Shown here piece after piece: positions 15,639 to 24,675 of a DNA stretch of 33,401 nt. The translations under genes and the position numbers were made by a program. Source of the stretch: an uncultured Gardnerella sp. (lineage in GTDB: Bacteria > Actinomycetota > Actinomycetes > Actinomycetales > Bifidobacteriaceae). The stretch lies in contig CAMYED010000006.1 of NCBI GenBank assembly GCA_947254595.1, positions 1-33,401 of the forward strand, written 5' to 3'. The notes beneath the pieces are model-generated. The model had not been told where the DNA came from. It did no database searches and saw nothing but the letters and a program-made list of their open reading frames with translations. The stretch's first letter is position 1. Each line of letters begins with the position of its first letter.

Positions 15639-18600
15639 ATGAGCGCAAGTGTGGGTGCGAAAGATAGCGATTACGGGTATGTAAGCGATTTATTGGGTAA
15701 TCCTGTGGGTTCTTTTGATTCTTTTGATTCTGCTGATTCTGTGAATCCTGCTGATTCTTCTACTTCTGCTGATTCAGACGAGAGCTTTTATGCGGATGCT
15801 GCGGATGCGAATGATTACGCTAATTACGATTACGACGAGTATGCTGACGCTTACGCTGAAGAGCCTCAACTAGTGCAAGAAACGTATCCGCAAGAAACAT
15901 ATCCGCAAGAAAATCCTGCGCAAGTGCGGTCAGATTACGCACAGTCAGATTACGAACAGTCAGATTACGCACAGTCAGATTACGAACAGTCAGATTACGA
16001 ACAGTCAGATTACGAACAGTCAGATTACGCACAGTCAGATTACGCTCCAGCAGATTACGCACAAAACTACTCGCATCCTAAACTTACGGTTGACGCGCAT
16101 ACTTTACTCGACGGCTTAAATCCGCAGCAATCTAAGGCAGTGCAGTACGATGGTTCGTCGCTTCTTATTGGCGCGGGAGCTGGAAGCGGAAAAACGCGAG
16201 TTCTTACTCGTAGAATCGCGTGGATTTTAAGCCAAAAAGGTGCGTGGCCGAGCCAAATTCTTGCAATTACTTTTACGAACAAAGCCGCTGCGGAAATGCG
16301 CGAGCGCTTAAGCAATCTTATTGGCGGCGAAGCGAACAGCATGTGGGTTTCGACTTTCCATTCCGCGTGCGTAAAAATACTTCGCAGATCAGGCCATTAT
16401 ATTGGCTTAAAACCGGGTTTTTCTATTTACGATACTGCTGATTGCGAGCGTTTAGTAAAAATTATTGCAACTGAGCTTAACGTCGATATTAAGCGCTTTA
16501 CGCCGCGTAATATTTTGGCGAAGATTTCGGATTGTAAGAATAGTTTGATTAGTTGGCGCGAGCAGCTAGACATGTATGCGAACGATTACAAGCCTGGCGT
16601 TGCGGGTCAACAAATTGCGCGCGCAGGCAATTCCGAAGCAGTGTATGCAACTATTTACGCGGAATATCAGCATCGCTTAACTCAGGCGAATGCTGTTGAT
16701 TTTGACGATTTGATTATGCAAACTGTGCGTCTTATGCGCGAAGCTCCGGAGGCTGCTAAGTATTATCGCCGTAAGTTCCGTTATATTTTGGTCGATGAGT
16801 ATCAGGATACTAATCACGCTCAGTACGAGCTTATTCGCGAGCTTGCAGGCGTGGATGTAAAGCAAAGTAACGCAAATGCAGTACAAAGCGGCGCAAGCGC
16901 AGTACAATCTAACGCAAGCGCAGCACAGCAAAATAGCACTCCTGCTTCAATCACCGTCGTCGGAGACTCAGACCAGTCAATTTACGCTTTCCGCGGCGCA
17001 GATATTCGCAATATTCAAGACTTTGAAAAAGATTTTCCAAACGCAACAACTATTATGCTGGAGCAAAACTACCGCTCTACGCAAACTATTTTGGACGCTG
17101 CAAACGCTGTTATTTCGCATAATCAGGGCCGTAAGCCTAAAAAATTGTGGACAGCTTTAGGTCAGGGCGCTCCAATTACAGGTTACGCTGCAGATAACGC
17201 TCAGCAGGAAGCAGCTTGGGTTGCGCAGGAAATAGCGCGATTAGCTGGTGAGGAAGGCGTTTCTTACTCGGATATTGCGATTATGTACCGAGCAAATGCG
17301 CAGTCGCGTTCGCTGGAAGACGCGCTTGTTAAGGCAGGTTTACCGTATCAGCTGGTTGGTGGAACTAAGTTTTATGAGCGTCGCGAAGTAAAGGATGCGC
17401 TCGCATACTTGCAGTCTATGGCGAATCCGGACGACGACGTGAATATGCGTAGAATTTTGAACGTTCCAAAGCGCGGGCTTGGTGCGCGCGCAGAGGCTTT
17501 GCTTACGTTGTATGCGCAAACTCAGGGCGTGAGCTTCTGGCAAGCTTTGGAGCATTTGGAGTCTATTGAAGGCATGCCAACTCGCACTGCAACCAAGCTT
17601 AAAGAATTTCGCGAGCTTATGCACAATTTGATGACGTGCATGCAAGACAACGATTCGAAGCCTTCTAAAGTTATTGACAGCATTTTGAAGGACAGCGGTT
17701 TGCTGGAAGATTTGCAGCGTTCAGAAGATCCACAGGATGCTGCTCGAGTGGATAATTTGTCGCAGTTGCAGTCGGTTGCGGCAGAGTATGAGCAGAATAC
17801 GCCGGATGCTAGCGTGTCTGGCTTCCTTGAAACGACGGCTCTTGTTGCGGATTCGGATCAGTTGCCAGATGAGAACGAGAATACTGGCAAGGTGACGTTG
17901 ATGACGCTTCACACTGCTAAGGGCTTGGAGTATCCGGTTGTGTTCCTAACTGGAATGGAGCAGGGTACTTTTCCGCATGCGCGCGCTTTGGAAGACGATG
18001 GTGAGCTTTGCGAGGAGCGTCGTCTTGCTTATGTTGGTATTACGCGAGCTAAGCAGCGTTTGTATGTTACGCGCGCTGCTGTTCGTGCGCAATGGGGGCA
18101 GGCTCAAGATATGCTTCCAAGCCAGTTTTTGGATGAGATTCCAGATAATTTGATTGATTGGAAGCGTAAAAATACGAGTGCCGAGCGTTGGGGTTTTTCG
18201 TCTAGGAGAAGTGGCGACTTTGACGGCGATTTTGATGGAGATTTTGACGGCGATTTTGACGGCGATTTCGGCAGTGATTTTGGCGGCTGGGATGACGATT
18301 ACAGCGATGCGTTTAGTGGAAAAACAACTTACGGCGGCAGTGCTTACGGTTCCGGAAAGTCGTATGGTTCCAGCAGTTCATACGGTTCTGGCAAATCCTA
18401 CTCAAGAAGTAAATCCTATAAGTCTTCTTATGGTTCTGGCAAATCCTACGGTTCCGGCAGTTCGTACGGTTCCGGCCGTTCCTACGCTTCTAAAGCTAAT
18501 TCATCAAAGTCGAGCGCAGTAAAAACGCGTAAAGTTACCGCAAAAACTGCGGCTTCAACAAGCGCAACAAAAGTTGGTTCATCTTCCGGAGTTATGAATA

Positions 18601-18782
18601 AAGATAACAATCTCAATATTCAAGACTTCCAAGTTGGCGACAAAATTACGCACGACACTTACGGCTTAGGAACAGTTCTCGCAACTCAAGATAAGGGCAG
18701 AAACTCAATTATTACAGTCGATTTTGGCTCCGACGGCGTAAAGCGTTTAATGCTTCGAGTTGCGCCAATAGAGAAATTGTAA
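15639..18782 (+). CDS. pcrA: UvrD/PcrA-type DNA helicase with repeat-rich extensions
   Basis: The protein has 1047 aa, longer than the usual 720-800. The 3'-5' superfamily 1A helicase motifs are complete: Walker A GAGAGSGKT, motif II LVDEYQDTN, VVGDSDQSIYAFRG, QNYRS, TLHTAKGLEYPVVFLTG and RLAYVGITRAKQRLYV. A roughly 150-residue acidic extension precedes the core and contains nine SDYxQ units. A seven-residue repeat is inserted between motifs II and III (residues 409-429). The tail has DFDG repeats and a Gly/Ser/Tyr/Lys-rich stretch, then a short conserved C-terminal domain (VGDKITHDTYGLGTVLATQD) that in PcrA binds RNA polymerase. The start ATG has GGAG 7 bp upstream. It acts in excision repair and replication restart. 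Confidence 0.93.
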   Translation: MSASVGAKDSDYGYVSDLLGNPVGSFDSFDSADSVNPADSSTSADSDESFYADAADANDYANYDYDEYADAYAEEPQLVQETYPQETYPQENPAQVRSDYAQSDYEQSDYAQSDYEQSDYEQSDYEQSDYAQSDYAPADYAQNYSHPKLTVDAHTLLDGLNPQQSKAVQYDGSSLLIGAGAGSGKTRVLTRRIAWILSQKGAWPSQILAITFTNKAAAEMRERLSNLIGGEANSMWVSTFHSACVKILRRSGHYIGLKPGFSIYDTADCERLVKIIATELNVDIKRFTPRNILAKISDCKNSLISWREQLDMYANDYKPGVAGQQIARAGNSEAVYATIYAEYQHRLTQANAVDFDDLIMQTVRLMREAPEAAKYYRRKFRYILVDEYQDTNHAQYELIRELAGVDVKQSNANAVQSGASAVQSNASAAQQNSTPASITVVGDSDQSIYAFRGADIRNIQDFEKDFPNATTIMLEQNYRSTQTILDAANAVISHNQGRKPKKLWTALGQGAPITGYAADNAQQEAAWVAQEIARLAGEEGVSYSDIAIMYRANAQSRSLEDALVKAGLPYQLVGGTKFYERREVKDALAYLQSMANPDDDVNMRRILNVPKRGLGARAEALLTLYAQTQGVSFWQALEHLESIEGMPTRTATKLKEFRELMHNLMTCMQDNDSKPSKVIDSILKDSGLLEDLQRSEDPQDAARVDNLSQLQSVAAEYEQNTPDASVSGFLETTALVADSDQLPDENENTGKVTLMTLHTAKGLEYPVVFLTGMEQGTFPHARALEDDGELCEERRLAYVGITRAKQRLYVTRAAVRAQWGQAQDMLPSQFLDEIPDNLIDWKRKNTSAERWGFSSRRSGDFDGDFDGDFDGDFDGDFGSDFGGWDDDYSDAFSGKTTYGGSAYGSGKSYGSSSSYGSGKSYSRSKSYKSSYGSGKSYGSGSSYGSGRSYASKANSSKSSAVKTRKVTAKTAASTSATKVGSSSGVMNKDNNLNIQDFQVGDKITHDTYGLGTVLATQDKGRNSIITVDFGSDGVKRLMLRVAPIEKL
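15930..16064 (+). repeat. 15-bp coding tandem repeat in pcrA
   Basis: Nine in-frame 15-bp units code SDYAQ or SDYEQ, the last two being SDYAP and ADYAQ. They make an acidic, tyrosine-rich linker ahead of the helicase core. Unit length is a multiple of three, so changes in copy number would keep the frame. Confidence 0.85.
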
Positions 18783-19235
18783 AATTTTTCGTTTTATGCA
18801 GTTTATTCGTAAAATAATACGCAATTATTGAAAATTACATTAAAATATTAATTGTAATATTGTTATAATTATCGCGCAATTATATACAGGAAAACAAAAT
18901 ATTCAAGACTTGTTTTCTATTAAACTATAAGAAAAAATATAAACGTAAACAAAAATGTAAATGCAATAAAATGCGTAAGATTTTGTTATTTAAGGGGAAG
19001 TTGGTTAAGTTTTAAGCATTGCATTTTGTAGTCGTAAATGCGATTTTGATTTGCGAATGTGTTTGCGAATGTGTATTTACGAAGTGTGTTTATAAATTCG
19101 TGTTTGCGAATTTTTGTTTATAAACGAGTTTTACGAAGGCGTGGTACTTGCAAACGTAAGTGCCGTAAGGCGTGTTGCATTAAAGAAAATGTGACACTAA
19201 AAAATTAATAACATACATTTAATGAGGTATTTATT
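18783..19235. other. AT-rich intergenic stretch before the ABC operon
   Basis: No gene is seen. Bases 18783-19010 are extremely AT-rich. Bases 19041-19140 hold a decayed repeat of GTGTTTGCGAAT and GTTTATAAA words. The promoter of the DUF4418/ABC operon should lie in the last 100 bp, where TTGCAT precedes AT-rich sequence. GAGG directly before 19236 is the ribosome site. No clear terminator for pcrA was recognised. Confidence 0.4.
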
Positions 19236-19682
19236 ATGAAGAATAAGTTATTCGCATCAATTCCTGCAATTATTTTCGGAATTCTTATTGCTATAGCGCC
19301 ACTAACCTTTGCAAAACCGTGCGCAGTCGGAGGAATGGGCAAAGGCGGTATGCATAAAATGCCTATGATGATGCAGCCTATGGCCTGCTACTATACGGGC
19401 CGTGCAGCTATTGGAATCGGCGTAGTTATTGCAGTTCTTGGCATTATTGCATTTTTCGTTAAAGAGCAGATTCGCGCCGGCTTGAATATTGCTGTAATTG
19501 TGAATGCTTTGCTTATGCTTTCTGTTACAACATTCCTTATTGGCGTTTGTGCAAGCCCAATGATGCACTGCGCGTCGGTTATGCGTCCAACGCTTATTGT
19601 GCTTTCCGTGCTGGCATTAGTGTTCGCAGCTGTTTCCGTGTATTTCGACACTAAGTCTTCTTGCGAGTGCGCAGCTAAGTAA
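19236..19682 (+). CDS. DUF4418-like membrane protein, Met/Cys-rich
   Basis: The protein has 148 aa and four predicted membrane helices (about residues 8-25, 54-74, 81-103 and 116-134). The first extracytoplasmic loop is rich in Met, Gly and His (MGKGGMHKMPMMMQPMAC). A second loop has SPMMHCASVM and the tail has SSCECAAK. Size and layout fit DUF4418, which often accompanies MacB-like ABC transporters. ATG follows AATGAGG. It is the first gene of an apparent operon with a permease and an ATPase. The Met/His/Cys loops suggest metal contact, but this is inference. Its stop codon lies in a 16-bp tandem duplication. Confidence 0.75.
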   Translation: MKNKLFASIPAIIFGILIAIAPLTFAKPCAVGGMGKGGMHKMPMMMQPMACYYTGRAAIGIGVVIAVLGIIAFFVKEQIRAGLNIAVIVNALLMLSVTTFLIGVCASPMMHCASVMRPTLIVLSVLALVFAAVSVYFDTKSSCECAAK

Positions 19683-19704
19683 TAACGAAGCTAAGTAATA
19701 ACGC
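19673..19704. repeat. 16-bp tandem duplication across a stop codon
   Basis: AGCTAAGTAATAACGA at 19673-19688 is followed directly by AGCTAAGTAATAACGC at 19689-19704, 15 of 16 identical. The first unit contains the TAA of the DUF4418-like gene (19680-19682). Confidence 0.75.
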
Positions 19705-19744
19705 AATTAATTAAACAAATATAGAAAATTAGTAAGTATTTACT

Positions 19745-20956
19745 ATGCGCACTATTACACTGAAGCGATTGCCGCTGGAGAATATTAAACGCAAACCTTT
19801 ACGCACTTGCGCACTTATAGTGGTGGCTGCATGCTTGTCTGCAATATTTTTTGGCGGCTCGCTTCTTTCCATGAATCTTGCGCAAGGCTTAAACAGTATG
19901 CGCGCCAGAATGGGAGCCGACATTATGGTTATTCCAAACGGCACGCATACTAAAGCTGAAGCGCTTCTAACAAACGGCGGATCAAGCACTTTCTATTTCA
20001 CCAACGATATTGAGAATTTAGTAAGACGTTCGCCCGGCGTGCAAAAAGCTAGCGCTCAAACCTACATTTCCTCACTTTCTGCAGGATGCTGCGCCGAAAA
20101 GCTGCAAATAATCGGCTTCGACCCAGATTCAGATTTTGTTATTGGTCCATGGATTTATTCGCAGCATAAAAAAACTCTACAAAAAGGCGAGATGATTGCT
20201 GGAGCAAACGTACTCGTTTCCTACATGCATACGGTTCGTCTTTTTGGACACCAGTGGCCCGTAGTTGCGCAGCTTGCAAAAACCGGTACAAGCATTGACA
20301 ATTCAGTATTTGTGCGCCGCGAAAGCGTGCCGCAAGTAGTCGAATACTCTACAAAAGTGCATCACACCGCCATTCCTAAAGAGTACGCAAAAAAAGCAAT
20401 TTCTGCAGTTTTAGTAAAAGTGAGCAAAGGCTACAGCGCTAAGCAAGTTGCTGCAAATATTCGCAAAACAACTGGCCTTTCTAGTATTGGAATCGTTTTC
20501 CCAGGCGGAATTACAGCAACCACTCAGGCAAATCTTGGAGTATTTACGCGTACTATAACTTTCGTAATTGCAGCGTTCTGGATTGTTGGGTTGCTAGTTT
20601 TGATTGCGGTTTTTGCAACCTCAGTAAACGAGCGCAAAAAAGAGTTTGCATCTTTGCGAATACTAGGCGCAACTAGAAAAATGCTTTTAGGAATAGCTGT
20701 TCGAGAATCCGCAACGCTCGGTTTTGCAGGCGGAGTGATTGGAGTTGCTTCGGCAAGTCTCATACTTTTCCCTTATAGTTCGCTTATTGCGCAACAATTG
20801 CAGCTCCCGTATTTGCAGGTGACGGCACTTCCTGTAATAGCGCTAATGGTAGCAAGCGTGCTGCTAGCGCTTGTTGCAGTTATTGCTGCTTCTGCGCTCA
20901 CAACATTGCGCATTGCAACTACAGAAACGTATTTAACTTTACGAGCTGGGGAATGA
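19745..20956 (+). CDS. FtsX/MacB-type ABC transporter permease
   Basis: The protein has 403 aa. One N-terminal membrane helix (LRTCALIVVAACLSAIFFGG, about 20-40) is followed by a large extracytoplasmic domain to about residue 255, then three C-terminal helices with the FtsX-like pattern (NERKKEFASLRILGATRKMLL between helices 2 and 3). This topology is typical of MacB/LolC-class transporters, which move lipids, peptides or antimicrobials by mechanotransmission. The stop codon overlaps the start of the ATPase gene (ATGA). The start ATG has only a weak ribosome site. The substrate is unknown. Confidence 0.88.
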   Translation: MRTITLKRLPLENIKRKPLRTCALIVVAACLSAIFFGGSLLSMNLAQGLNSMRARMGADIMVIPNGTHTKAEALLTNGGSSTFYFTNDIENLVRRSPGVQKASAQTYISSLSAGCCAEKLQIIGFDPDSDFVIGPWIYSQHKKTLQKGEMIAGANVLVSYMHTVRLFGHQWPVVAQLAKTGTSIDNSVFVRRESVPQVVEYSTKVHHTAIPKEYAKKAISAVLVKVSKGYSAKQVAANIRKTTGLSSIGIVFPGGITATTQANLGVFTRTITFVIAAFWIVGLLVLIAVFATSVNERKKEFASLRILGATRKMLLGIAVRESATLGFAGGVIGVASASLILFPYSSLIAQQLQLPYLQVTALPVIALMVASVLLALVAVIAASALTTLRIATTETYLTLRAGE

Positions 20957-21768
20957 ATAGAATGTGCGAAAAATCGGTATCAAATAGCGAAAAATCGGTA
21001 TCAAATAGTGCAAAATCGCATTTTGAAGTGCTTAAATTACGCAACGTAACTCGAGAATTTATGCGCAGAAAGCGCAAGTTTGCTGCAGTTCACAACGTAA
21101 CTTTTTCACTAAATAGTGGAGATTTTGTTGCGATTGTAGGAAAATCCGGAAACGGAAAATCTACTTTACTAAATCTGATTGCCGGATTGCTTAAGCCAAC
21201 TTACGGAAGCGTAACGGTTTTAGGCAAGGAGATTTCCGCGCCTGAATTTAGCGATACTGAAGTTTCAAAACTGCGCGCAAAAAACGTAGGATTTGTAACG
21301 CAATCGCAAACTTTACTGCCGAATATTACCGTTTACGACAACATTCTTTTGCCGGTTGAGATTGCGAAAGGCGGCGAAAAGAAAAGCGGCGAGAACGAAG
21401 GCGGCGAGAACGAAAGCGGCGAAAACGAAAGCGGCGAAAATACTGCCGGAAAAGATTGCTATTCGGATCGCGCGCTTGATTTTTGCAAACGCTTGAATAT
21501 TGAAGATTTGCTGTGGTGCTACCCAAAGGAGCTTTCCGGTGGTGAGATGCGCAGAGTGATGATTGTGCGCGCGCTAATGAACGATCCGAAACTGCTTATT
21601 CTCGATGAGCCTACTGGCGATTTGGATTCTGAGCATACGCATATAGTTTTAGAAATCTTGCGTGAGGCTGCAAGTCGCGGCACGGCTGTTCTAATGGTAA
21701 CTCACGATTCTGAGGCTGCTAGCTGCGCTGACCGCACTTACAAAATGGACGCTGGCTCACTTCGCTAA
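20953..21768 (+). CDS. ABC transporter ATP-binding protein
   Basis: The protein has 271 aa and a complete nucleotide-binding domain. Walker A is GKSGNGKSTLL, the Q-loop is in VTQSQTLLPNITVYDNILLP, the signature is LSGGEMRR, Walker B LLILDEPTGDLDSE and the H-loop MVTHD. The pattern fits the MacB/LolD group that pairs with the upstream permease, with which it overlaps by 4 bp. A 15-bp coding repeat (21370-21444) inserts five units of the type SGENE at residues 140-164, between the Q-loop region and the signature. The N-terminus also has a short repeated CEKSVSNSEKSVSNS stretch. Confidence 0.92.
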   Translation: MNRMCEKSVSNSEKSVSNSAKSHFEVLKLRNVTREFMRRKRKFAAVHNVTFSLNSGDFVAIVGKSGNGKSTLLNLIAGLLKPTYGSVTVLGKEISAPEFSDTEVSKLRAKNVGFVTQSQTLLPNITVYDNILLPVEIAKGGEKKSGENEGGENESGENESGENTAGKDCYSDRALDFCKRLNIEDLLWCYPKELSGGEMRRVMIVRALMNDPKLLILDEPTGDLDSEHTHIVLEILREAASRGTAVLMVTHDSEAASCADRTYKMDAGSLR

Positions 21769-21797
21769 ATTTGTTCGGTGTTTTGGTGCAAAACGCA

Positions 21798-21833
21798 TTG
21801 ACCCCTGCCACGCGAATGCGCAACAGGGGTCAA
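21798..21833. terminator. Hairpin between convergent ABC operon and rpsD
   Basis: TTGACCCCTG (21798-21807) pairs perfectly with CAGGGGTCAA (21824-21833). It lies between two converging transcription units. On the minus strand it is followed by TGCGTTTTG, a weak T tract. On the plus strand no T run follows. It may serve mainly rpsD. Confidence 0.55.
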
Positions 21834-21864
21834 GCGGTATGTCCTTAAGAATTAAATCGGCGAA

Positions 21865-22491
21865 TTAACGAGCGTAGTATTCGACGACGTACTGAATGTT
21901 GACTTCAACTGGAATCTGATCGACTTCCGGCTTACGAGTCAAAGTAGCCTTCAAAGAGGCAAGATTCACATCGAGATAACCAGGAACTGCTGGCAAAACG
22001 TCGCGATGAACGCCTTCTGCAGCCATCTGGAATGGAACCATGGTCTGGCTCTTGGCGCGAACCTGAATGGTCTGGCCTGGCTTAACACGGTAAGATGGGC
22101 GATCAACAATATTGCCATCAACCAAAATATGACGATGTACAACAAACTGACGAGCCTGGGCAGTGGTGCGAGCAAAGCCTGCGCGCAAAACCAAAGCATC
22201 AAGACGAGTTTCCAAATCGGTGAGCATTGCGTCACCGGTCTGGCCTGCAGTGTGCGTACCCTTCTCGTAAGCAGCGCGAAGCTGCTTCTCGGAGATGCCG
22301 TACTGAGCGCGAAGACGCTGCTTCTCGCGAAGACGTACTGCGTAATCGGACTCGGTGCGACGACGAGTGCGGCCGTGCTCACCTGGAGCATATGGGCGCT
22401 TCTCGAAGATACGCTGAGCCTTTGGGGTCAAAGCGATGCCGAGGGCGCGAGAAAGACGCACCTGACGGCGAGAACGCTGAATATTAGTCAT
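21865..22491 (-). CDS. rpsD: 30S ribosomal protein S4
   Basis: The protein has 208 aa. It is a primary 16S rRNA-binding protein that starts assembly of the small subunit body. The N-terminus RRQVRLSRALGIALTPKA and the S4 RNA-binding domain (ETRLDALVLRAGFARTTAQARQFVVHRHILVDGNIV, starting near residue 90) are characteristic. The Cys4 zinc motif of some S4 proteins is absent. Start ATG has AAAGGAT upstream. It is a single gene convergent to the ABC operon. Confidence 0.95.
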   Translation of the reverse strand: MTNIQRSRRQVRLSRALGIALTPKAQRIFEKRPYAPGEHGRTRRRTESDYAVRLREKQRLRAQYGISEKQLRAAYEKGTHTAGQTGDAMLTDLETRLDALVLRAGFARTTAQARQFVVHRHILVDGNIVDRPSYRVKPGQTIQVRAKSQTMVPFQMAAEGVHRDVLPAVPGYLDVNLASLKATLTRKPEVDQIPVEVNIQYVVEYYAR

Positions 22492-22787
22492 AACTAATCC
22501 TTTAATTCTGTCGTTATCTGAACGGAACGCGAGCCAAGTTTTTAGTCAATCGTAAAATCGCCTAAAAATTACTCACGCTGAGCCGGCCTCTCCAGTGCTT
22601 CTTCGTGCTAACACACGAACGCGCAAGTATTAAAACGTTGAAATGACGCCGTAACTACCGCGCGCCGACCCACTGATGGGCTAAGGCTCCAGATGATGCT
22701 TACACAAAATAGGCATCGTTTCTAATTCTACACACCACTAGGAATAATTATTGACAGTCTAATTGCGCTGTCATTTAGTAGTGTGGA
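22492..22787. other. rpsD leader and promoter region
   Basis: Some 250 bp separate the rpsD start from the next repeat cluster. The stretch contains a G+C-rich portion (22570-22700) with potential to fold, which may be a leader for autoregulation by S4; this is inference. A TGACAG/CTGTCA inverted repeat at 22752-22773, with TTGACA at 22751-22756 on the plus strand, could be an operator or promoter element. TAGAAT on the minus strand near 22725 is a candidate -10 for rpsD. Confidence 0.35.
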
Positions 22788-22987
22788 TTCCGTTATTTTC
22801 GTTACGCGTCTGCGCAGTAACTAACGCTTTCCCGCGCAATTCCGTTATTTTCGTTACGCGCGCGTACAGTTACTGCCGATTCTCCGCACTATTTCGGCAT
22901 TTTCGTTACAGCACTGTACAGTAGCTAACATTTTTTGAGTCAATTCCAACATTTTCTTTACGTCCATGTAAAAGTAATACCATTTTA
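22788..22987. repeat. Palindromic GTAACG/CGTTA repeat cluster 4
   Basis: CCGTTATTTTCGTTACGCG appears twice (from about 22789 and about 22842). Each is followed by GTCTGCGCAGTAAC-like or CGCGTACAGTTAC-like half sites. Then come CATTTTCGTTACAGCACTGTACAG and CTTTACGTCCATGTAAAAG. The spacers (AATTCCG, CACTATTTCGG) match those of clusters 1 to 3. It lies between the divergent rpsD and phosphatase genes. Confidence 0.65.
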
Positions 22988-23054
22988 GAAAAACTCGCAC
23001 TATATTAAATGGTGCAACTAAAATATATGTACCGCGTAGTGCAATAATGGAGTT

Positions 23055-23729
23055 ATGTTGCTGCATCTTTATTTAGTGCGTCACGGTCAGACGCTATTTA
23101 ATCGTTACAATCGTCTGCAAGGCTGGTCAAATTCTCCGCTTACCGAAAAAGGTTTGAAGGATGCGGACAAGGCTGCAAAAAAGCTGGAAAATATTACTTT
23201 TGCTGCAGCTTACTGTTCGGATACTACGCGTGCGCAAATCACGGCTCAGCGTATTCTCGACGCAAACGAGGCTGCCGGTAACGAGTGTCCAACGCTTGTA
23301 AGCGATATGCATTTTCGCGAGCAATGCTACGGCTATTTTGAAGGCCAGGATATGCAAATGGCTTGGTGGGCTGCGGGTGCGCCGCACGGAGCGCACACCT
23401 ACAACGAAATCGTAGAAAAGTTTGGGCTTGCGGCAACTCGTGACATGCTTAAAGAGGCGGATCCTTTCCACGACGCAGAGTCGGATATTGAGTATTGGAC
23501 TCGCGTAGAAGATGGTTTTAAGCTTATCGCCTCAAATTCTTCTCTTAAAGATGGCGATAATGTATTGCAAATTTCGCACGGCAATACGCTTTTAAGTATT
23601 ATGCACCGTTTTGCGCCGGCAGGTTACGATTTAAGTGAGCGCCCGGCAAACGGAAGCGTAACTAGGCTCGATTTTGACACTACTAAACCTATTGATGAGG
23701 CGATTACTATTCGAGGCTATAACGAGTAG
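23055..23729 (+). CDS. Histidine phosphatase family protein
   Basis: The protein has 224 aa. The phosphohistidine motif LVRHGQTLFNRYNRLQGWSNSPLT lies near the N-terminus, and the second catalytic His is in LQISHGNTLLSIMHRF. It belongs to the phosphoglycerate mutase/phosphatase superfamily. The sequence does not say whether it is a mutase or acts on a small phosphate ester; its GpmB-like size suggests a phosphatase. ATG follows GGAG. It is probably transcribed from its own promoter just after repeat cluster 4. Confidence 0.85.
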   Translation: MLLHLYLVRHGQTLFNRYNRLQGWSNSPLTEKGLKDADKAAKKLENITFAAAYCSDTTRAQITAQRILDANEAAGNECPTLVSDMHFREQCYGYFEGQDMQMAWWAAGAPHGAHTYNEIVEKFGLAATRDMLKEADPFHDAESDIEYWTRVEDGFKLIASNSSLKDGDNVLQISHGNTLLSIMHRFAPAGYDLSERPANGSVTRLDFDTTKPIDEAITIRGYNE

Positions 23730-23877
23730 ATTTTGCTGCAGCTTGCTTAACGTATGCGTCGTTACCGTTCGTTAGTCTTGAGTCATTGCGAATGGTTTAA
23801 CCGGGGTTTGATTTGCTTGAATATTGGCTTTCGGCTTGGCGAAATCTTAAGCGAAAATTGTACAGAAAGAGGTTACG

Positions 23878-24309
23878 ATGAGCGTTGGAGACATAGCTGC
23901 TCTTATTGCCGCAATTGCGTTTGCTGTTCTTTCTGGCTTTTTGATTTATCCGTTAATCAGATTGGGCAGGTTGTTTGATCAGATTGCGAAAACTGTTAAA
24001 GAGTCGGGTGAACATGCGATGCCTGCAATTGACGAGTCGGTTACAACTATTAAGCAGGTTAATAAGACTCTTGACGATGTGAACGCTGTTTCAGGAGCTA
24101 CGCGCACAACTGTTACGAATATTGGTGCTCTTGCTGATTTGTATGGTGCTTTCCTTGGAAAGCCTATTGTTAAGGTTGCTGCTGCCGGCTATGCGCTAAA
24201 AGATACGGTTGCTTCTTTCTTTAATAAGCCGACTGTGCCGACTGATCCGCATAATACTGGTCGTCACGCTGCAAAAGAATCTTCCGATACTACTAGCAAG
24301 GGGGAGTGA
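23878..24309 (+). CDS. DUF948 domain membrane protein
   Basis: The protein has 143 aa. A single N-terminal membrane helix (IAALIAAIAFAVLSGFLIYP, residues about 5-25) is followed by a helical, coiled-coil-like segment (TIKQVNKTLDDVNAVSGATR) and a Ser/Thr-rich tail. It fits DUF948, a small protein commonly found just before alaS in Actinobacteria. ATG follows AAAGAGG. It overlaps the next gene (TGATG). The function is not known. Confidence 0.8.
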   Translation: MSVGDIAALIAAIAFAVLSGFLIYPLIRLGRLFDQIAKTVKESGEHAMPAIDESVTTIKQVNKTLDDVNAVSGATRTTVTNIGALADLYGAFLGKPIVKVAAAGYALKDTVASFFNKPTVPTDPHNTGRHAAKESSDTTSKGE

Positions 24310-24554
24310 TGTTTAAGCGCTTATTTTGGATGTGTGTTGGCATTGTTATAGGTGTGCTTGCGGTAACAAAGGCGCGCGCTTATGTTAAGGCAAAAATGCC
24401 GGATACTGCTCGAAAGTTTGTGTTTGGGGTTGAGCCGGAAAATATTACTTTGAGTACGCTAATAGGATTGTTTAAGGATTTTAATAATAGTCGTAAGGAG
24501 CATGAGGCTGAGCTTAATTCGCGTTATGCTCGCCGTCGTCATGAGGATTTTTAA
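24309..24554 (+). CDS. Small conserved membrane protein upstream of alaS
   Basis: The protein has 81 aa. One N-terminal helix (LFWMCVGIVIGVLAV) is followed by a basic segment and a charged tail (ELNSRYARRRHEDF). The ATG at 24309 overlaps the preceding TGA and has AAGGGGGAG upstream; a GTG three bases earlier is less likely. Position and size match the small membrane protein found between the DUF948 gene and alaS in Actinobacteria. Its function is unknown. After the stop, TTTTAA recurs about every 12 bp. Confidence 0.75.
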   Translation: MFKRLFWMCVGIVIGVLAVTKARAYVKAKMPDTARKFVFGVEPENITLSTLIGLFKDFNNSRKEHEAELNSRYARRRHEDF

Positions 24555-24675
24555 CTGCGCTTTTAAGGATACTTTTAACGATTATTTTTAATTCGACTTG
24601 CGCTTTACTAAAATGCTCGTCGAAAAAGTTTGTTTAAGTTAAGTGTTGAAGTACTATATTGAATGTTTGCATGAT

